Assembly (NCBI RefSeq): GCF_002210105.1
Contig: NZ_AQQU01000010.1
Location: forward strand, 62,001-126,000
Reading direction: 5' to 3'
Origin: Oceanicola sp. 22II-s10i
Lineage (GTDB): Bacteria > Pseudomonadota > Alphaproteobacteria > Rhodobacterales > Rhodobacteraceae
Length of the DNA: 64,000 bases
The notes beneath the pieces are model-generated. The model did not search any database and was not told where the DNA came from. It saw only the letters and a program-made list of their open reading frames with translations. Shown here one piece after another: positions 9,087 to 18,037 of the stretch (within the stretch, counting starts at the first letter, position 1; each line of letters opens with the position of its first letter). Position numbers and translations under genes: made by a program.

Positions 9087-9422
9087 CCCGACCTCACCGC
9101 ATCTTCATCCGAAATGCGCTGAGTGATATCGGCGTGCCAGCTCACTGAGAGGTTGGGACGGCGCATCCGATCCGACGGTGCCGCCGAGCACTCGCCTCGA
9201 GAATGAGGTTGACGGGCTTTCCCTAGAAAACCTACAATTCATTAGAAATTTCGCATCGAGAGGCGCTGCGGGGCCATGAGCTTCGCCGGGATGCTTTCGC
9301 CCGATACAGGGGCCCCGATATTCACCCAGGCCGGCGTCTACTTCACCGCTGCAACCTGCATCAATCACGCCTTCCCATTGGCGAGGTGCGGCGCGCGCCT
9401 TGAGCGTGGAGGAACGAGCAGG
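9087..9422. other. Intergenic region with a TTAGAAA element upstream of the SDR gene
   Basis: 336 bp without a supportable gene. An AT-rich patch at about 9220-9255 includes CATTAGAAATTTCG, close in sequence to the half of the palindrome at 10514-10529. The last 15 bases carry GGAGG, the ribosome site for the SDR start at 9423. An upstream extension of the SDR reading frame (from 9276) has no ribosome site and no SDR-like residues, so I treat it as non-coding. Confidence 0.4.
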
Positions 9423-10259
9423 ATGACAAGCCTTCGACCCGAACACGCAGTCGTCGTCACAGGTGCCAGTCGAGGCATCGGCGCTCAGATTGCCCGGGCG
9501 CTGCATGCACGCGGGGCCGCGGTCGCCTGCCTGTCTCGCGGGGGAACCGTACCTGAAGGAGTGGCTTCGACCGCTCTTCAGCCGGACGGTCTTCCCATGG
9601 ATCAAGGCAGAAACCCCACTTCGGGTCCGGCGCTACGCGGCTACGCTGTGGATATCACCGACGCCACCGCACTGGCTGACGTCTTCAACCGTATCGCGAA
9701 GGATTTCGGCGGCATCCGAGCACTTGTGAACAACGCAGGCGTGCATGAAGGCGGTCGATCGGCCAGGGTCTCAAACGCGGCTTTCCTCCGGATGCTCGAA
9801 GTGAACGCGCTCGGCGTGTTTGCCGCCGCGCGGGAGGTATATCCGCACCTGATCGAACAGGGTGGTGACATCATCAATATCGGCTCGGTCTTCGAGACTC
9901 TGGGTGCACCGATGAATGCCTGCTACAGCGCCTCGAAGGCTGCGGCCGGCGCGCTCACACGGGCACTGGCGGCCGAATGGGGACCGCACGGGATCAACGT
10001 GGTCGATCTCGCACCCGGTTATGTCGAAACCGACATGAACCGCGACTACATGGCGCGACCCGATGTCCGTGCCTATCTGCGCCGCCAGACCACGCTGGGC
10101 CGCGCACTGAGCGCAGAAGAGGTTGGCGTGCTGACCGCGCAACTGCTCGAGATGGATCTGGCCCTGCTCAACGGCCAGACGATCCGTGCCGATGGCGGTC
10201 ACACGGTCTGCCATGGGCTGCTTGAGAACCCGGATGTCGGGTCGAATGCTGCGGGCTGA
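9423..10259 (+). CDS. Short-chain dehydrogenase/reductase (SDR)
   Basis: 278-residue classical SDR, an NAD(P)-dependent oxidoreductase acting in the cytosol. The cofactor motif TGASRGIG lies near the N-terminus, the NNAG motif follows, and the catalytic YSASK sits in the expected place with an upstream serine (NIGSVFET). The start at 9423 is chosen because GGAGG precedes it and the first beta strand HAVVVTGAS begins within ten residues. An insertion of about 30 residues after the second strand (GGTVPEGVASTALQPDGLP) is longer than in most SDRs. The substrate is probably a 3-hydroxyacyl-CoA or an alcohol of the surrounding pathway (inference). Confidence 0.85.
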   Translation: MTSLRPEHAVVVTGASRGIGAQIARALHARGAAVACLSRGGTVPEGVASTALQPDGLPMDQGRNPTSGPALRGYAVDITDATALADVFNRIAKDFGGIRALVNNAGVHEGGRSARVSNAAFLRMLEVNALGVFAAAREVYPHLIEQGGDIINIGSVFETLGAPMNACYSASKAAAGALTRALAAEWGPHGINVVDLAPGYVETDMNRDYMARPDVRAYLRRQTTLGRALSAEEVGVLTAQLLEMDLALLNGQTIRADGGHTVCHGLLENPDVGSNAAG

Positions 10260-10758
10260 CTGCCCGTTCCCGACTGCGCAACGCTGAGCGGTCCTGCACG
10301 GCCCGCGCGACCAAAAACATACCATGCGTTAGAAACCTCACCGAGTATTTCGGCAGGGAAACGCGCTGGAAAGACCGTATGACAGGCTGTCAGCGCCAAT
10401 TGAATCACGGCCTTTTCCTAAGAAACGCAGCGCACCTCCTGCGATCCGGCACGGTGGCTCAAACATGACGCTTGACGCGATGGCGTCCCCTCCATACAAA
10501 CTATTTTTACACTGCATTAGAAATAATGCGCGGTGAGGCCGATCTGCAGGAGGGCGGCCCTCTGCCCAGGACGTGGCTGCAGAGACAGCAGGAACGAGAG
10601 GCAGCCGCCGGTGACCGACTACGGTCCGACAGCGGCATGCAGGGGAGGCATCATGGAACATTCAAGGATCGGTCTGGCCGGTCGCAGCCCACCCGTGGCC
10701 GCAGCTGTGAATACTCGCCGCGACCCGCGAAGCCCTATCTTGCGACCCTCACCAAAGT
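10260..10758. promoter_or_regulatory. Long leader with inverted repeat GCATTA-GAAA-TAATGC at 10514-10529
   Basis: About 500 bp between the SDR and the broken ligase. The clearest element is a perfect 6-bp inverted repeat, GCATTA and TAATGC around GAAA at 10514-10529, inside an AT-rich patch that also holds CTATTTTTAC. A related ATGCGTTAGAAACC stretch lies at about 10323. The repeat is a candidate operator or promoter element for the ligase-dehydrogenase genes, possibly for the TetR protein at 8415. A small leader frame is listed separately. Confidence 0.4.
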
Positions 10759-10769
10759 ATGGACATTGA
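10653..10769 (+). CDS. Possible 38-residue leader ORF upstream of the acyl-CoA ligase
   Basis: An ATG at 10653 follows a strong ribosome site (AGGGGAGG, 10641-10648) and opens a 38-codon frame beginning MEHSRIGLAG and ending KYGH. Its TGA (10767-10769) is one base before the ligase ATG at 10771, which itself lacks a good ribosome site. The arrangement fits translational coupling or leader control. No homology is recognised, and its reality rests only on the ribosome site and spacing. Confidence 0.35.
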   Translation: MEHSRIGLAGRSPPVAAAVNTRRDPRSPILRPSPKYGH

Positions 10770-10770
10770 A

Positions 10771-12350
10771 ATGACCTCTCCTCTGCCCCAGACGATCGAC
10801 GCCGTCTTCGCGGCAACTGCCGAAATGGCAGGTGACCGCCCGCATTTCGATATTCCAAGCCGCGGCGAGGCTGCGACCTATGCCGAGACATGGGACCGGG
10901 CGCGGCGCCTGGCCGGTGTTTTTGCAGCCGCGGGCCTTGGAAGAGGCGACCGCATCGCCTGTCTGCTGGGAAATCAGCGCGAGATTTACGAGTTCTACGT
11001 AGCGGCCTCGATGGTGGGCGCCGTGATCGTGCCCATCAACACCCAGACCGCCGCCAACGAAATCCGTCGCCTCGTTTCCGATTGCGGGCCAAGGGGCGTG
11101 GTCGCCTCGGCGCGCCTGCTGACCGAGATCGGGGAGGACCCCTTCGGCGAACTCGAGGTCCGACTGTCCACCGACGGTCCGGTCGCAGGTTATACAGACT
11201 ATGCCGAGGCGATCTCCGATCAGGCACCGCTGAAGGAGCGCGCTCCGACCCTTCGGACGCTTGCCTGATCATCTATAGCTCCGGCACCACAGGCACGCCC
11301 AAGGGTATCGTGCTGCAACATGACCGGCTGCTGCTCAACGCCCGCCGGATGATCGCCCGTATGGAGTATGAGGCGTCGGACGTTTTTCTGGCCGTGCTGC
11401 CCTCGTTCCACCTGTTCGGGTTCAGCTACGATTTCCTCTATCCCGCCATCACCCATGCGCGGGTGGTGGTGATGGACAGCTTTTCCGTGGAGCCCGCTCT
11501 CGACCTGATCGAAGGCGAGAAGGTGACGGTGATCGCTGCCGTTCCGACCCTTTATGCCCGGATGTTCGACCAGACCGCGATCCAGGGCCGTGATCTCAGT
11601 TCGATCCGCCTGACCGCTGTCGGTGGCGGGCCGGTGTCGCCCACGCTGAAGACCCGCATCAACAAGCGCATCGGGGCGGCTGTCTGCGAGTCCTACGGCA
11701 TGACCGAGATCAGCACCGTCGCCACGAGCGAACTGCCCGGCCGCGACCATCCCGAAGGGTCATGCGGGACGATGATGGAGGGCGTGGAGACCCGCATCGT
11801 CGATGAAGAGAACCACGACGTGCCCTTGGGCGAAGCGGGCGAAATCTGGTTCCGCTCCGGTACGTTCATGCAATGCTACTGGAACCAGCCCGAGCTGACC
11901 GCGACCACGATCAAGGACGGCTGGCTGCGCACCGGGGATATCGGCAAGCTCGACGAAGAGGGCAACCTCTACATCCTCGACCGCAAGAAGGACATGATCG
12001 TCTCCAACGGGTTCAACGTCTACCCCAAGGAGGTCGAGAACGCCTGCCTGTCACATCCGGCGGTGGAGTCGGCCGGGGTTGTCGGCCTGCCGGACGAAAT
12101 CAAGGGCGAGGTCATCCACGCGCTTGTCGTGCTGAGACCGGGCGTGACCGCAAGCGGCGAGGAAATCCTGCGCCATTGCGAGATCGAACTGGCCCGCTAC
12201 AAGCGTCCCCGTGGCCTGATCGTGATCGACGCGCTCCCCCTGACCGCGACAGGCAAGGTGCGCCGCTTCAAGCTGCGCGAGATTGCCGAACGCGAAATCC
12301 AGGCCGGCCGCAGCGTGTCGCTGCCCCGTGCGACCGTCAAGAACGACTGA
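10771..12350 (+). pseudogene. AMP-forming acyl-CoA ligase broken by a frameshift
   Basis: The coding signal changes frame between about 11220 and 11260, consistent with loss of one base. The first part (about 165 residues; RGDRIACLLGNQREIYEFYVA, VIVPINTQTA) ends in a stop at 11268. The second part continues in another frame with an intact P-loop IIYSSGTTGTPKG, SYGMTEIS, WLRTGDIGKLDEEG, DRKKDMIVSNGFNVYPKEVE and the catalytic PLTATGK. Everything except the frame is conserved, so this is either a recent single-base mutation or a sequencing error. If real, neither half alone makes a complete ligase. The start at 10771 (or 10759) lies beside the stop of a small leader frame. Confidence 0.75.
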
Positions 12351-12666
12351 TGTTTGCCGATGCACCGGAGCCTACGGGGCAGGGCGGCGCGCTCTGTCGC
12401 CGACGACCAGCAAGCTGGCGCGATCGGCGTGCCGCTCGCCGGCCGGACCGCTTTGCCCCGCAGCGAAATGCACGTTCGCAAACGGCGCAGCCGGATCGCG
12501 GAGCTGACAGCCCGCTCCCCCGGCAATCTGGCGCCAGTTTCCCTGATGAACAGCCGCAGGCCCTGTTCCTAAGCGCCTTTGTCCGATGCGTGAGGCAACG
12601 CGCGCCAGCGCAGCCTTTCGATGCCGGACATCCCACCAATATTGATCCAGACCGAGGACCTCGCCC
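12351..12666. other. Intergenic region, nothing recognised
   Basis: 316 bp between the broken ligase and the acyl-CoA dehydrogenase. Small reading frames here lack ribosome sites and protein-like composition. No clear inverted repeat, terminator or operator was found. A modest GAGGA lies before the dehydrogenase ATG. Confidence 0.3.
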
Positions 12667-13830
12667 ATGAGATCACCGCACTTCACCGAAGAGCACGAAC
12701 AGTTCCGCCGCCAGCTTCGTCGCTTCGTATCCGAGCGGATCACCCCCTTCGGCGAAGAGTGGGAGCGCGAGCAGAAGATCCCGCGCGAGCTGTTCCGCGA
12801 GATGGGCGAGCTCGGCTTCCTCGGCGTCCGCTTCCCCGAGGAACTGGGCGGCTCGGACATGGGCATGTTCGGCCTGCTGGTGCTGGCCGAGGAACTGGCG
12901 CGCTCCACGTGGGGCGGCGTGACAGTCGCGGTGATGGTGCATACCGCCATGGCCTCGCCGCATCTGCTGACGGCTGGCACCCCGGAGCAGCTCGAACGCT
13001 ACGCCGAGGACCTGATCATGGGCCGCAAGGTCTGTGGCATTGCGGTCAGTGAGCCGGAAGCGGGCTCGGACGTTGCGGGCATGCGCACCCGCGCATGGCG
13101 CGACGGGGACGATTGGGTGATCAACGGATCCAAGTTCTGGATCACCAACGGCGCCTATGGCGACGTGTTCTTCGTCGCGGCCCGCACTGACCCGGACTCC
13201 CGCGGGGCGCGAGGCCTTTCGATGTTCATCGTCGAGAAGGGCACGCCGGGGTTCAGCGTGGGGCGGCGTCTGGAAAAGATGGGCGACTGGTGTTCGGACA
13301 CGGCCGAGCTGATATTCGACAACGTCCGCGTCCCGCAGGAGAACCTGCTGGGCGAGGAAGGGAAGGGCTTCTACTCGGTCATGAAGAACTTCCAGTCCGA
13401 ACGCATCGCGCTTGGCGGGATGTCCACCGGCGAGGCGTCGGTGGCAATGAAGCGGACCATCGACTATCTTCGCGAACGCGTGGCCTTCGGCTCTCCCCTG
13501 ATCGAAAAGCAGGCCATCCGCCTGCGTCTGGCCGAACTTCACGCCAAGCTGGAGGCGGCCAAGCAGCTCACCTATTACGCCGCCTGGCTGCATGACAACG
13601 GCCTTGAATCCGCGCGCGAGGTGTCGATGGTCAAGGCCCTTTGCCCCGAGGTGACCAACGAGGTCATGTATGCCTGCCAGCAGTATCACGGCGGAATGGG
13701 CTATATCCGCGAGGGCGTGATCGAGCGCATGGTGCGCGACGCGCGCCTGCACGCCATCGGCGGCGGCGCCACAGAGGTGATGCTGGAGGAAATCGCCAAG
13801 CGCTGGCACGACGTTCCCTATTGGGACTGA
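12667..13830 (+). CDS. Acyl-CoA dehydrogenase
   Basis: 387-residue flavoenzyme of the ACAD family, catalysing alpha,beta-dehydrogenation of an acyl-CoA with FAD and passing electrons to ETF. The signature ISEPEAGSDVA-type segment appears as AVSEPEAGSDVAGM, followed by WVINGSKFWITNGAYGD. The C-terminal YHGGMGYIREGVIERMVRDARLHAIGGGATEVM is the usual FAD- and CoA-binding end. It probably provides the enoyl-CoA for the hydratases in this region. The substrate is not evident; with a carboxylase, a hydratase and a lyase nearby, a branched or terpenoid acyl-CoA is a reasonable guess. Confidence 0.9.
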   Translation: MRSPHFTEEHEQFRRQLRRFVSERITPFGEEWEREQKIPRELFREMGELGFLGVRFPEELGGSDMGMFGLLVLAEELARSTWGGVTVAVMVHTAMASPHLLTAGTPEQLERYAEDLIMGRKVCGIAVSEPEAGSDVAGMRTRAWRDGDDWVINGSKFWITNGAYGDVFFVAARTDPDSRGARGLSMFIVEKGTPGFSVGRRLEKMGDWCSDTAELIFDNVRVPQENLLGEEGKGFYSVMKNFQSERIALGGMSTGEASVAMKRTIDYLRERVAFGSPLIEKQAIRLRLAELHAKLEAAKQLTYYAAWLHDNGLESAREVSMVKALCPEVTNEVMYACQQYHGGMGYIREGVIERMVRDARLHAIGGGATEVMLEEIAKRWHDVPYWD

Positions 13831-14106
13831 CGCGCCCACGTCTGTCCCGTCCCGCGGCGGAGGAATGTGAATTGTGCGGGCCCGAATACGCCATTCAACC
13901 AGAGCCACCGACCCTTCCGATGGCGCAGGGCCGACGCACAAGTGCCGGGGCCATCGAGCCCCGGCCGGCAGTCGCGCGCGTGCAGCAGTCACTCGCAAAC
14001 ACTTTCGACAGGCGCACATCGGCGTCGACACCTCTTTCCAGCTGGAAGTACGGGGTAGGTTGGGACGATCCTGTCCGCCGAAGCACCGAATAGAGAGGGC
14101 ATCTCG

Positions 14107-15150
14107 ATGACCACGCAACCCGATCTCAGATTTCCTTTCAGCGAGATGCCAGACTTCGGGGACGTCATCGAGATTGCCGACGGCCTCCTGTGGCTGCGCA
14201 TTCCGCTGCCCTACCGTCTGGATCATGTGAACATCTATCTCGTCCGGGATCACGGGGGATGGGCCGTCATCGACACGGGCATCAAGACACCGGACGCCAT
14301 TGCGGCATGGGAACGGTACTTTTCGGGCCCGCTTGCTGGCGCCACGATCACGAAGGTCATCATCACCCATCACCATCCCGATCACATTGGTCTTGCCGGG
14401 TGGATGTGCGACCGTTTCGACGCGCCGATGTTGTCCACCTACTCGACATACATGGGCAGCAAGGTGATCTCTCTCGGCGAAAGCGAGAAGCAGACCCGCA
14501 GCAACTTCGATTTCTACATAAGCCATGGCATGTCGAGCGAAGGCGCGGGGATCGTGGCCATTCAGGGTAACGATTACCTGCGCAGGGTCGGCGAACTGCC
14601 GGACTCGTTCCTGCGACTGGTCATGCCCGACATCCTCGCAATCGGGGACCGGACGTTCCGCGTGGTAACCGGTGACGGGCATGCGCACGAGCAATTGCTG
14701 CTCTACTGCGAAGACGAAAAGCTGCTTTTCGCCGCCGATCAGGTTCTCGAGAAGATTTCGCCCAATGTCAGCGTCTACGCAAGCGAGCGGCACGGCGACC
14801 CCCTGGGGCACTTTCTGCGATCGCTGAGGTTTCTCAGTGCCGAGATCCCGTCCGATACGCTTGTCCTGCCCGGCCACAGGCGCCCGTTCTACGGGCTGCA
14901 TTCACGGTGCCGGGAACTGGAAATCCACCACGAAGAGCGCTGCGATCTTATCCGCCAGGCCTGCGCGGTTCGCCCTCACACCAACGCCGAGCTCGTCCCG
15001 ATCCTCTTCCCTCGGGAACTCGATCCGCACCAGATGAGCTTTGCGTTCACCGAAACACTGGCGCATGTGAACAGGCTCGTCCGTCGCGGTGAGGTGGAGA
15101 CGGTGCGGCAGGGCGACATCCTGATCAACCGGCTCTCCGGGCAGGCCTGA
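14107..15150 (+). CDS. MBL-fold metallo-hydrolase
   Basis: 347 residues. The metallo-beta-lactamase motif THHHPDH is present (H88, H90, D92, H93), followed by further probable metal ligands in GDGHAHEQ and FAADQ, and a late histidine in LPGHRRPF. This points to a dinuclear zinc hydrolase, possibly acting on a thioester or lactone. A good AGAGAGGG ribosome site precedes the ATG. The C-terminal 90 residues form a helical extension (ELEIHHEERCDLIRQA) seen in MBL proteins that accompany acyl-CoA genes. The gene has its own 276 bp upstream region with no other gene in it. Confidence 0.8.
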   Translation: MTTQPDLRFPFSEMPDFGDVIEIADGLLWLRIPLPYRLDHVNIYLVRDHGGWAVIDTGIKTPDAIAAWERYFSGPLAGATITKVIITHHHPDHIGLAGWMCDRFDAPMLSTYSTYMGSKVISLGESEKQTRSNFDFYISHGMSSEGAGIVAIQGNDYLRRVGELPDSFLRLVMPDILAIGDRTFRVVTGDGHAHEQLLLYCEDEKLLFAADQVLEKISPNVSVYASERHGDPLGHFLRSLRFLSAEIPSDTLVLPGHRRPFYGLHSRCRELEIHHEERCDLIRQACAVRPHTNAELVPILFPRELDPHQMSFAFTETLAHVNRLVRRGEVETVRQGDILINRLSGQA

Positions 15151-15453
15151 ACCTGGCACCTGCGGATCAGAAGACATGCCATCAATCGGGCCCGCGGCAA
15201 ACACCACGAAGGTTTGGACTGCGGGCATTGGACCCTGGCCTCTGGCGGGAAACCGCGCGGCAGGTCACTGAGCCGCAGCCGAGGTCATCGGCAGGGCATC
15301 CGCATCGGCCAGTCCCGGCAAGTTCAACCGGCGCAACAGGACCTCTGTCGCGCCGAGCCTGAAATCGGGCAAGGGAAAGGGCGTTGCCCTCAGCCAGACC
15401 GGAACGGCCGACGTGACTGTCAGCCATCAGCCCGGCACTCAAGAGTCGCACAA

Positions 15454-15515
15454 AAATCTATTACAGCGTAGATTTATGAGAAGATTCCCAGCTTGAATCT
15501 ATTTTACTGTAGATT
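15454..15515. promoter_or_regulatory. Two matched inverted repeats (AATCTA-N8-TAGATT) before a LuxR-type gene
   Basis: In the 484 bp gap between the MBL gene and the LuxR-type regulator are AAATCTA-N8-TAGATTT at 15454-15475 and AATCTA-N8-TAGATT at 15496-15515. The arms are identical and their centres lie 41 bp apart, about four helical turns. Size and symmetry resemble lux-box-type sites for dimeric LuxR proteins. They sit about 120-180 bp upstream of the regulator's start, in the window's most AT-rich stretch, so autoregulation is likely (inference). Confidence 0.6.
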
Positions 15516-15634
15516 TTTAATCGTTATTTTTCCGCATTTTAACGAATATCGCACGTCGAAAAATTCTTACGCACATATATTTTTGTTGAACTGAATCGCG
15601 GTGAGGCCCAGTGTTTCCCTGGGGAGGACTACTC

Positions 15635-16420
15635 ATGCTTGACCGCGCTTGTACTGGCCCGGACATATCGACGAACGGACATCCAACGAGTTTGACGTCC
15701 ATTGCGATGAACGTTCAGCTGGTCGGGACACCGTCTTTCGCGGAGGGGCTCTACCATTCGGTCTGCTCGGTGTTTGACGCGGACGCGTGTCGGCTGCTTT
15801 TCCTCGACCGCGGCGACATCTTGGTCGCGGGACAGTCGGGACATCAGGACCTGTTCGGCACGAGACCCGAGTTCACCCCCATGACGCTGCGGATGCTGCT
15901 TCGGGACGCCCGGACAGACGGCACGGTGGTGTCCATTTCGGGCGAGGATGCGCCACGCGGTTACGACCTGAACCGGCACCAGCGCGTGATCATCGCGGGT
16001 TCGGCGGGCAGCCTGCTTTCCGCCATCCATATCCTGCGGGATGACACGCGTCTTGAGCTGCGTCCCGATCAGATCGCCAACCTCCGTCAGCTGTCACCGC
16101 TCCTGCATTCGCTGGCCTCCCGTCACATAGAGCTGGCGCACAAGCGCCAGCAGAGTGTCGCTCCGCTGGAAACGCTGGACCAGATTGAAGCATTCGTCGC
16201 AGGCACCAACCTGCTGACACCCAGAGAAGGTCAGGTCTGCGCACGAATCCTCTACGGGATGTCGACCTGCGGGATTTCCCTCGACCTGGAGATCGGCAAG
16301 GAAAGTGTCTTTACATACCGGAAACGCGCGTACCGTCGCCTCTGTATCAGCAGCCAGAGGGAGCTCATGATGTGGTATCTGGATGCATACGATCGCGAGC
16401 TTTCGAGAGCGGCGGCGTGA
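15635..16420 (+). CDS. LuxR-family transcriptional regulator
   Basis: 261 residues. The C-terminal 65 residues are a LuxR/GerE-type helix-turn-helix (LLTPREGQVCARILYGMSTCGISLDLEIGKESVFTYRKRAYRRL), with the TPRE entry motif and a variant recognition helix. The N-terminal 180 residues match no ligand domain I recognise and lack the aromatic pattern of acyl-homoserine-lactone pockets. The start at 15635 is supported by GGGGAGG 8 bases upstream; an upstream GTG is less likely. Two perfect palindromes precede the gene. It probably senses a metabolite of the adjacent pathway (inference). Confidence 0.8.
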   Translation: MLDRACTGPDISTNGHPTSLTSIAMNVQLVGTPSFAEGLYHSVCSVFDADACRLLFLDRGDILVAGQSGHQDLFGTRPEFTPMTLRMLLRDARTDGTVVSISGEDAPRGYDLNRHQRVIIAGSAGSLLSAIHILRDDTRLELRPDQIANLRQLSPLLHSLASRHIELAHKRQQSVAPLETLDQIEAFVAGTNLLTPREGQVCARILYGMSTCGISLDLEIGKESVFTYRKRAYRRLCISSQRELMMWYLDAYDRELSRAAA

Positions 16421-16654
16421 ATGATAGCCCGGCCGAAGGTGATCGCGCGACGCGCCGGCGGGGGCAGGGGTTCGATGGCGGTCCGCGCCGATCCATCAGA
16501 TGTCGGCGGCGTAGCGGTCCCTGACGATATCCGCAGCAAGAACCCGGACCGCCGGGCCGATCCGGTTCTTGGACACGCGACCGGTGAGGGCTACGCGAAA
16601 CGCGGAATCAACGTTATGTAATTTCCACTCCTGCCCTCAGACGCCAGCTCAGCT

Positions 16655-17029
16655 TCAACTGAACACCACCGACTGGTTCGACAGGCGGATCGTCTGCTGG
16701 AACGAGCCTTCGTTCACGACCCACTTTCTGATCGTGTAACTGCGGATGCCCTGTGCGTGAAACGGATCGCTGTCGGCAATGGCACGTGCTTCTTCGAAGT
16801 CCTGCGCGCGGATCACGATCAAGCCAGCCACAGGAATGTCCGAGCCCTCTTCGAAGAGCGGACCGGCACTGAACAGGATACCGCGCTGCTCGAGTTCGAT
16901 TTGGTGCCGGATATGATCGGGCAGAACGGCGCGCGTCCGGTCGGACCGCGCCGGAGATGTCTCGATGGCATAGAGCTCCAGCGATCTCAAACCCGCCGTC
17001 ACTTCAGCTTCTGTACGGTTCTGGTCCAT
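16655..17029 (-). CDS. YciI-like (YCII-domain) protein
   Basis: 124-residue small protein of the YCII/dimeric alpha-beta-barrel type. The core reads YAIETSPARSDRTRAVLPDHIRHQIELEQRGILFSAGPLFEEGSDIPVAGLIVIRAQDFEEARAIADSDPFHAQGI, with the typical conserved histidine, GPL and DPF features. Members are often small isomerases or decarboxylase-like enzymes in aromatic catabolism, though many have no known activity. It is the last gene of the minus-strand run after tctC, separated from it by a GC-rich hairpin. Confidence 0.75.
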   Translation of the reverse strand: MDQNRTEAEVTAGLRSLELYAIETSPARSDRTRAVLPDHIRHQIELEQRGILFSAGPLFEEGSDIPVAGLIVIRAQDFEEARAIADSDPFHAQGIRSYTIRKWVVNEGSFQQTIRLSNQSVVFS

Positions 17030-17046
17030 CCTGTCCCCCTGGGCGA

Positions 17047-17071
17047 CCGGCGCCGGGATGACCGGCGCCGG
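17047..17071 (-). promoter_or_regulatory. GC-rich hairpin between tctC and the YciI-like gene
   Basis: Two copies of the self-complementary CCGGCGCCGG (17047-17056 and 17062-17071) are separated by five bases and can form a 10-bp stem. There is no T-run, so it is not a simple terminator. Its place after the solute-binding-protein gene suggests transcript stabilisation or partial read-through to the YciI-like gene (inference). Confidence 0.5.
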
Positions 17072-17080
17072 AGCATATAG

Positions 17081-18037
17081 TCACTTCCGTTCGATACCGA
17101 CGGAGTCGATGACCTCGTTCCAGGTCTTGACCTGACCGGCCACCATGTCGCGGAACTCTTCCGGGGACTGCGGGCTCGGCACACCGCCGAGCGCGGTCAG
17201 CTGAGTGCTGACGGCCTCGCTCTCGATCGCTTTGACGGCCGCATCATGCAGCTTTGCGGTGATATCCGCCGGAAGACCCGCAGGCGCGCCGAGGCCCAGC
17301 CAGGAGAAAACGTTGAAACCCGGTGCGACGGTGTCGCCAAGGGTCGGAACGTCCGGCGTTGTCGGCCACGGACGATCCCAGGACACGGCCAGCAGATCGA
17401 CCTCGCCCGAGGCCGCCTGGCTCAGCACGCTGGTTCCGGCAGAGACGATCATGTCGACCTCACCGCCCAGAAGCGCGGCCAGCGCACCGGCATCGCCCTT
17501 GTAGGGGATGTGGAGGAAGTTGCCGCCCGTGGTCTTGGCCATGAGCTCTCCGGTCAGGTGCTGGGTCGTCCCGACACCGGCAGAGCCCCATTTGACCCGG
17601 CCGTCCTTAGCCGCGGCAACCAGAGCCTCCACATTCTCATAGGCGCCGGGACGGGCGGCGATGAAGAACGGGAAGAAGGAGATGCGGGTGATGAAGGTGA
17701 AGTCCTCGACCGCGTCGAAGTTCAGGCTCCGGTAGAGCGCGCCCGATACCGAATGCCCGCCGACCATCAGCTGCAGCGTGTAGCCGGCCGGATCGGAATG
17801 CGCGACAAAGTCCGACCCGACGTTGCCACCCGCACCGGGCTTCGGCTCGACGACGAAGGGCTGGCCCAGTTCCAGGCTCATCGGCTCGGCGATCAGGCGC
17901 GCCACGGTGTCCGCGTTCCCGCCCGGCCCGAAGCCGTGGATGATGCGGACCGGATGGTCCGGATAGCCTTCCGCCCAGGCCGGAGCGGTGGCGCTGGCCA
18001 GCACGACGGCCAGCCCTGTGAGCATCTTCTTGATCAT
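17081..18037 (-). CDS. tctC: Tripartite tricarboxylate transporter substrate-binding protein (TctC/Bug family)
   Basis: 318 residues with a signal peptide (positively charged start, hydrophobic stretch, AxA cleavage near PAWAEG). The mature protein has the family pattern YPDHPVRIIHGFGPGGNADTVARLIAEPMS and VEPKPGAGGNVGSDFVA. It binds a carboxylate or aromatic acid in the periplasm and delivers it to TctAB. Its ATG overlaps the tctA stop by 4 bp. Being encoded with ring-cleavage enzymes, it may import an aromatic acid (inference). Confidence 0.9.
   Translation of the reverse strand: MIKKMLTGLAVVLASATAPAWAEGYPDHPVRIIHGFGPGGNADTVARLIAEPMSLELGQPFVVEPKPGAGGNVGSDFVAHSDPAGYTLQLMVGGHSVSGALYRSLNFDAVEDFTFITRISFFPFFIAARPGAYENVEALVAAAKDGRVKWGSAGVGTTQHLTGELMAKTTGGNFLHIPYKGDAGALAALLGGEVDMIVSAGTSVLSQAASGEVDLLAVSWDRPWPTTPDVPTLGDTVAPGFNVFSWLGLGAPAGLPADITAKLHDAAVKAIESEAVSTQLTALGGVPSPQSPEEFRDMVAGQVKTWNEVIDSVGIERK

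Noticed and set aside
12673-14901. 742-residue minus-strand frame across the dehydrogenase and MBL genes
   Set aside because: It covers two well-supported genes on the other strand and has no motif or ribosome site.
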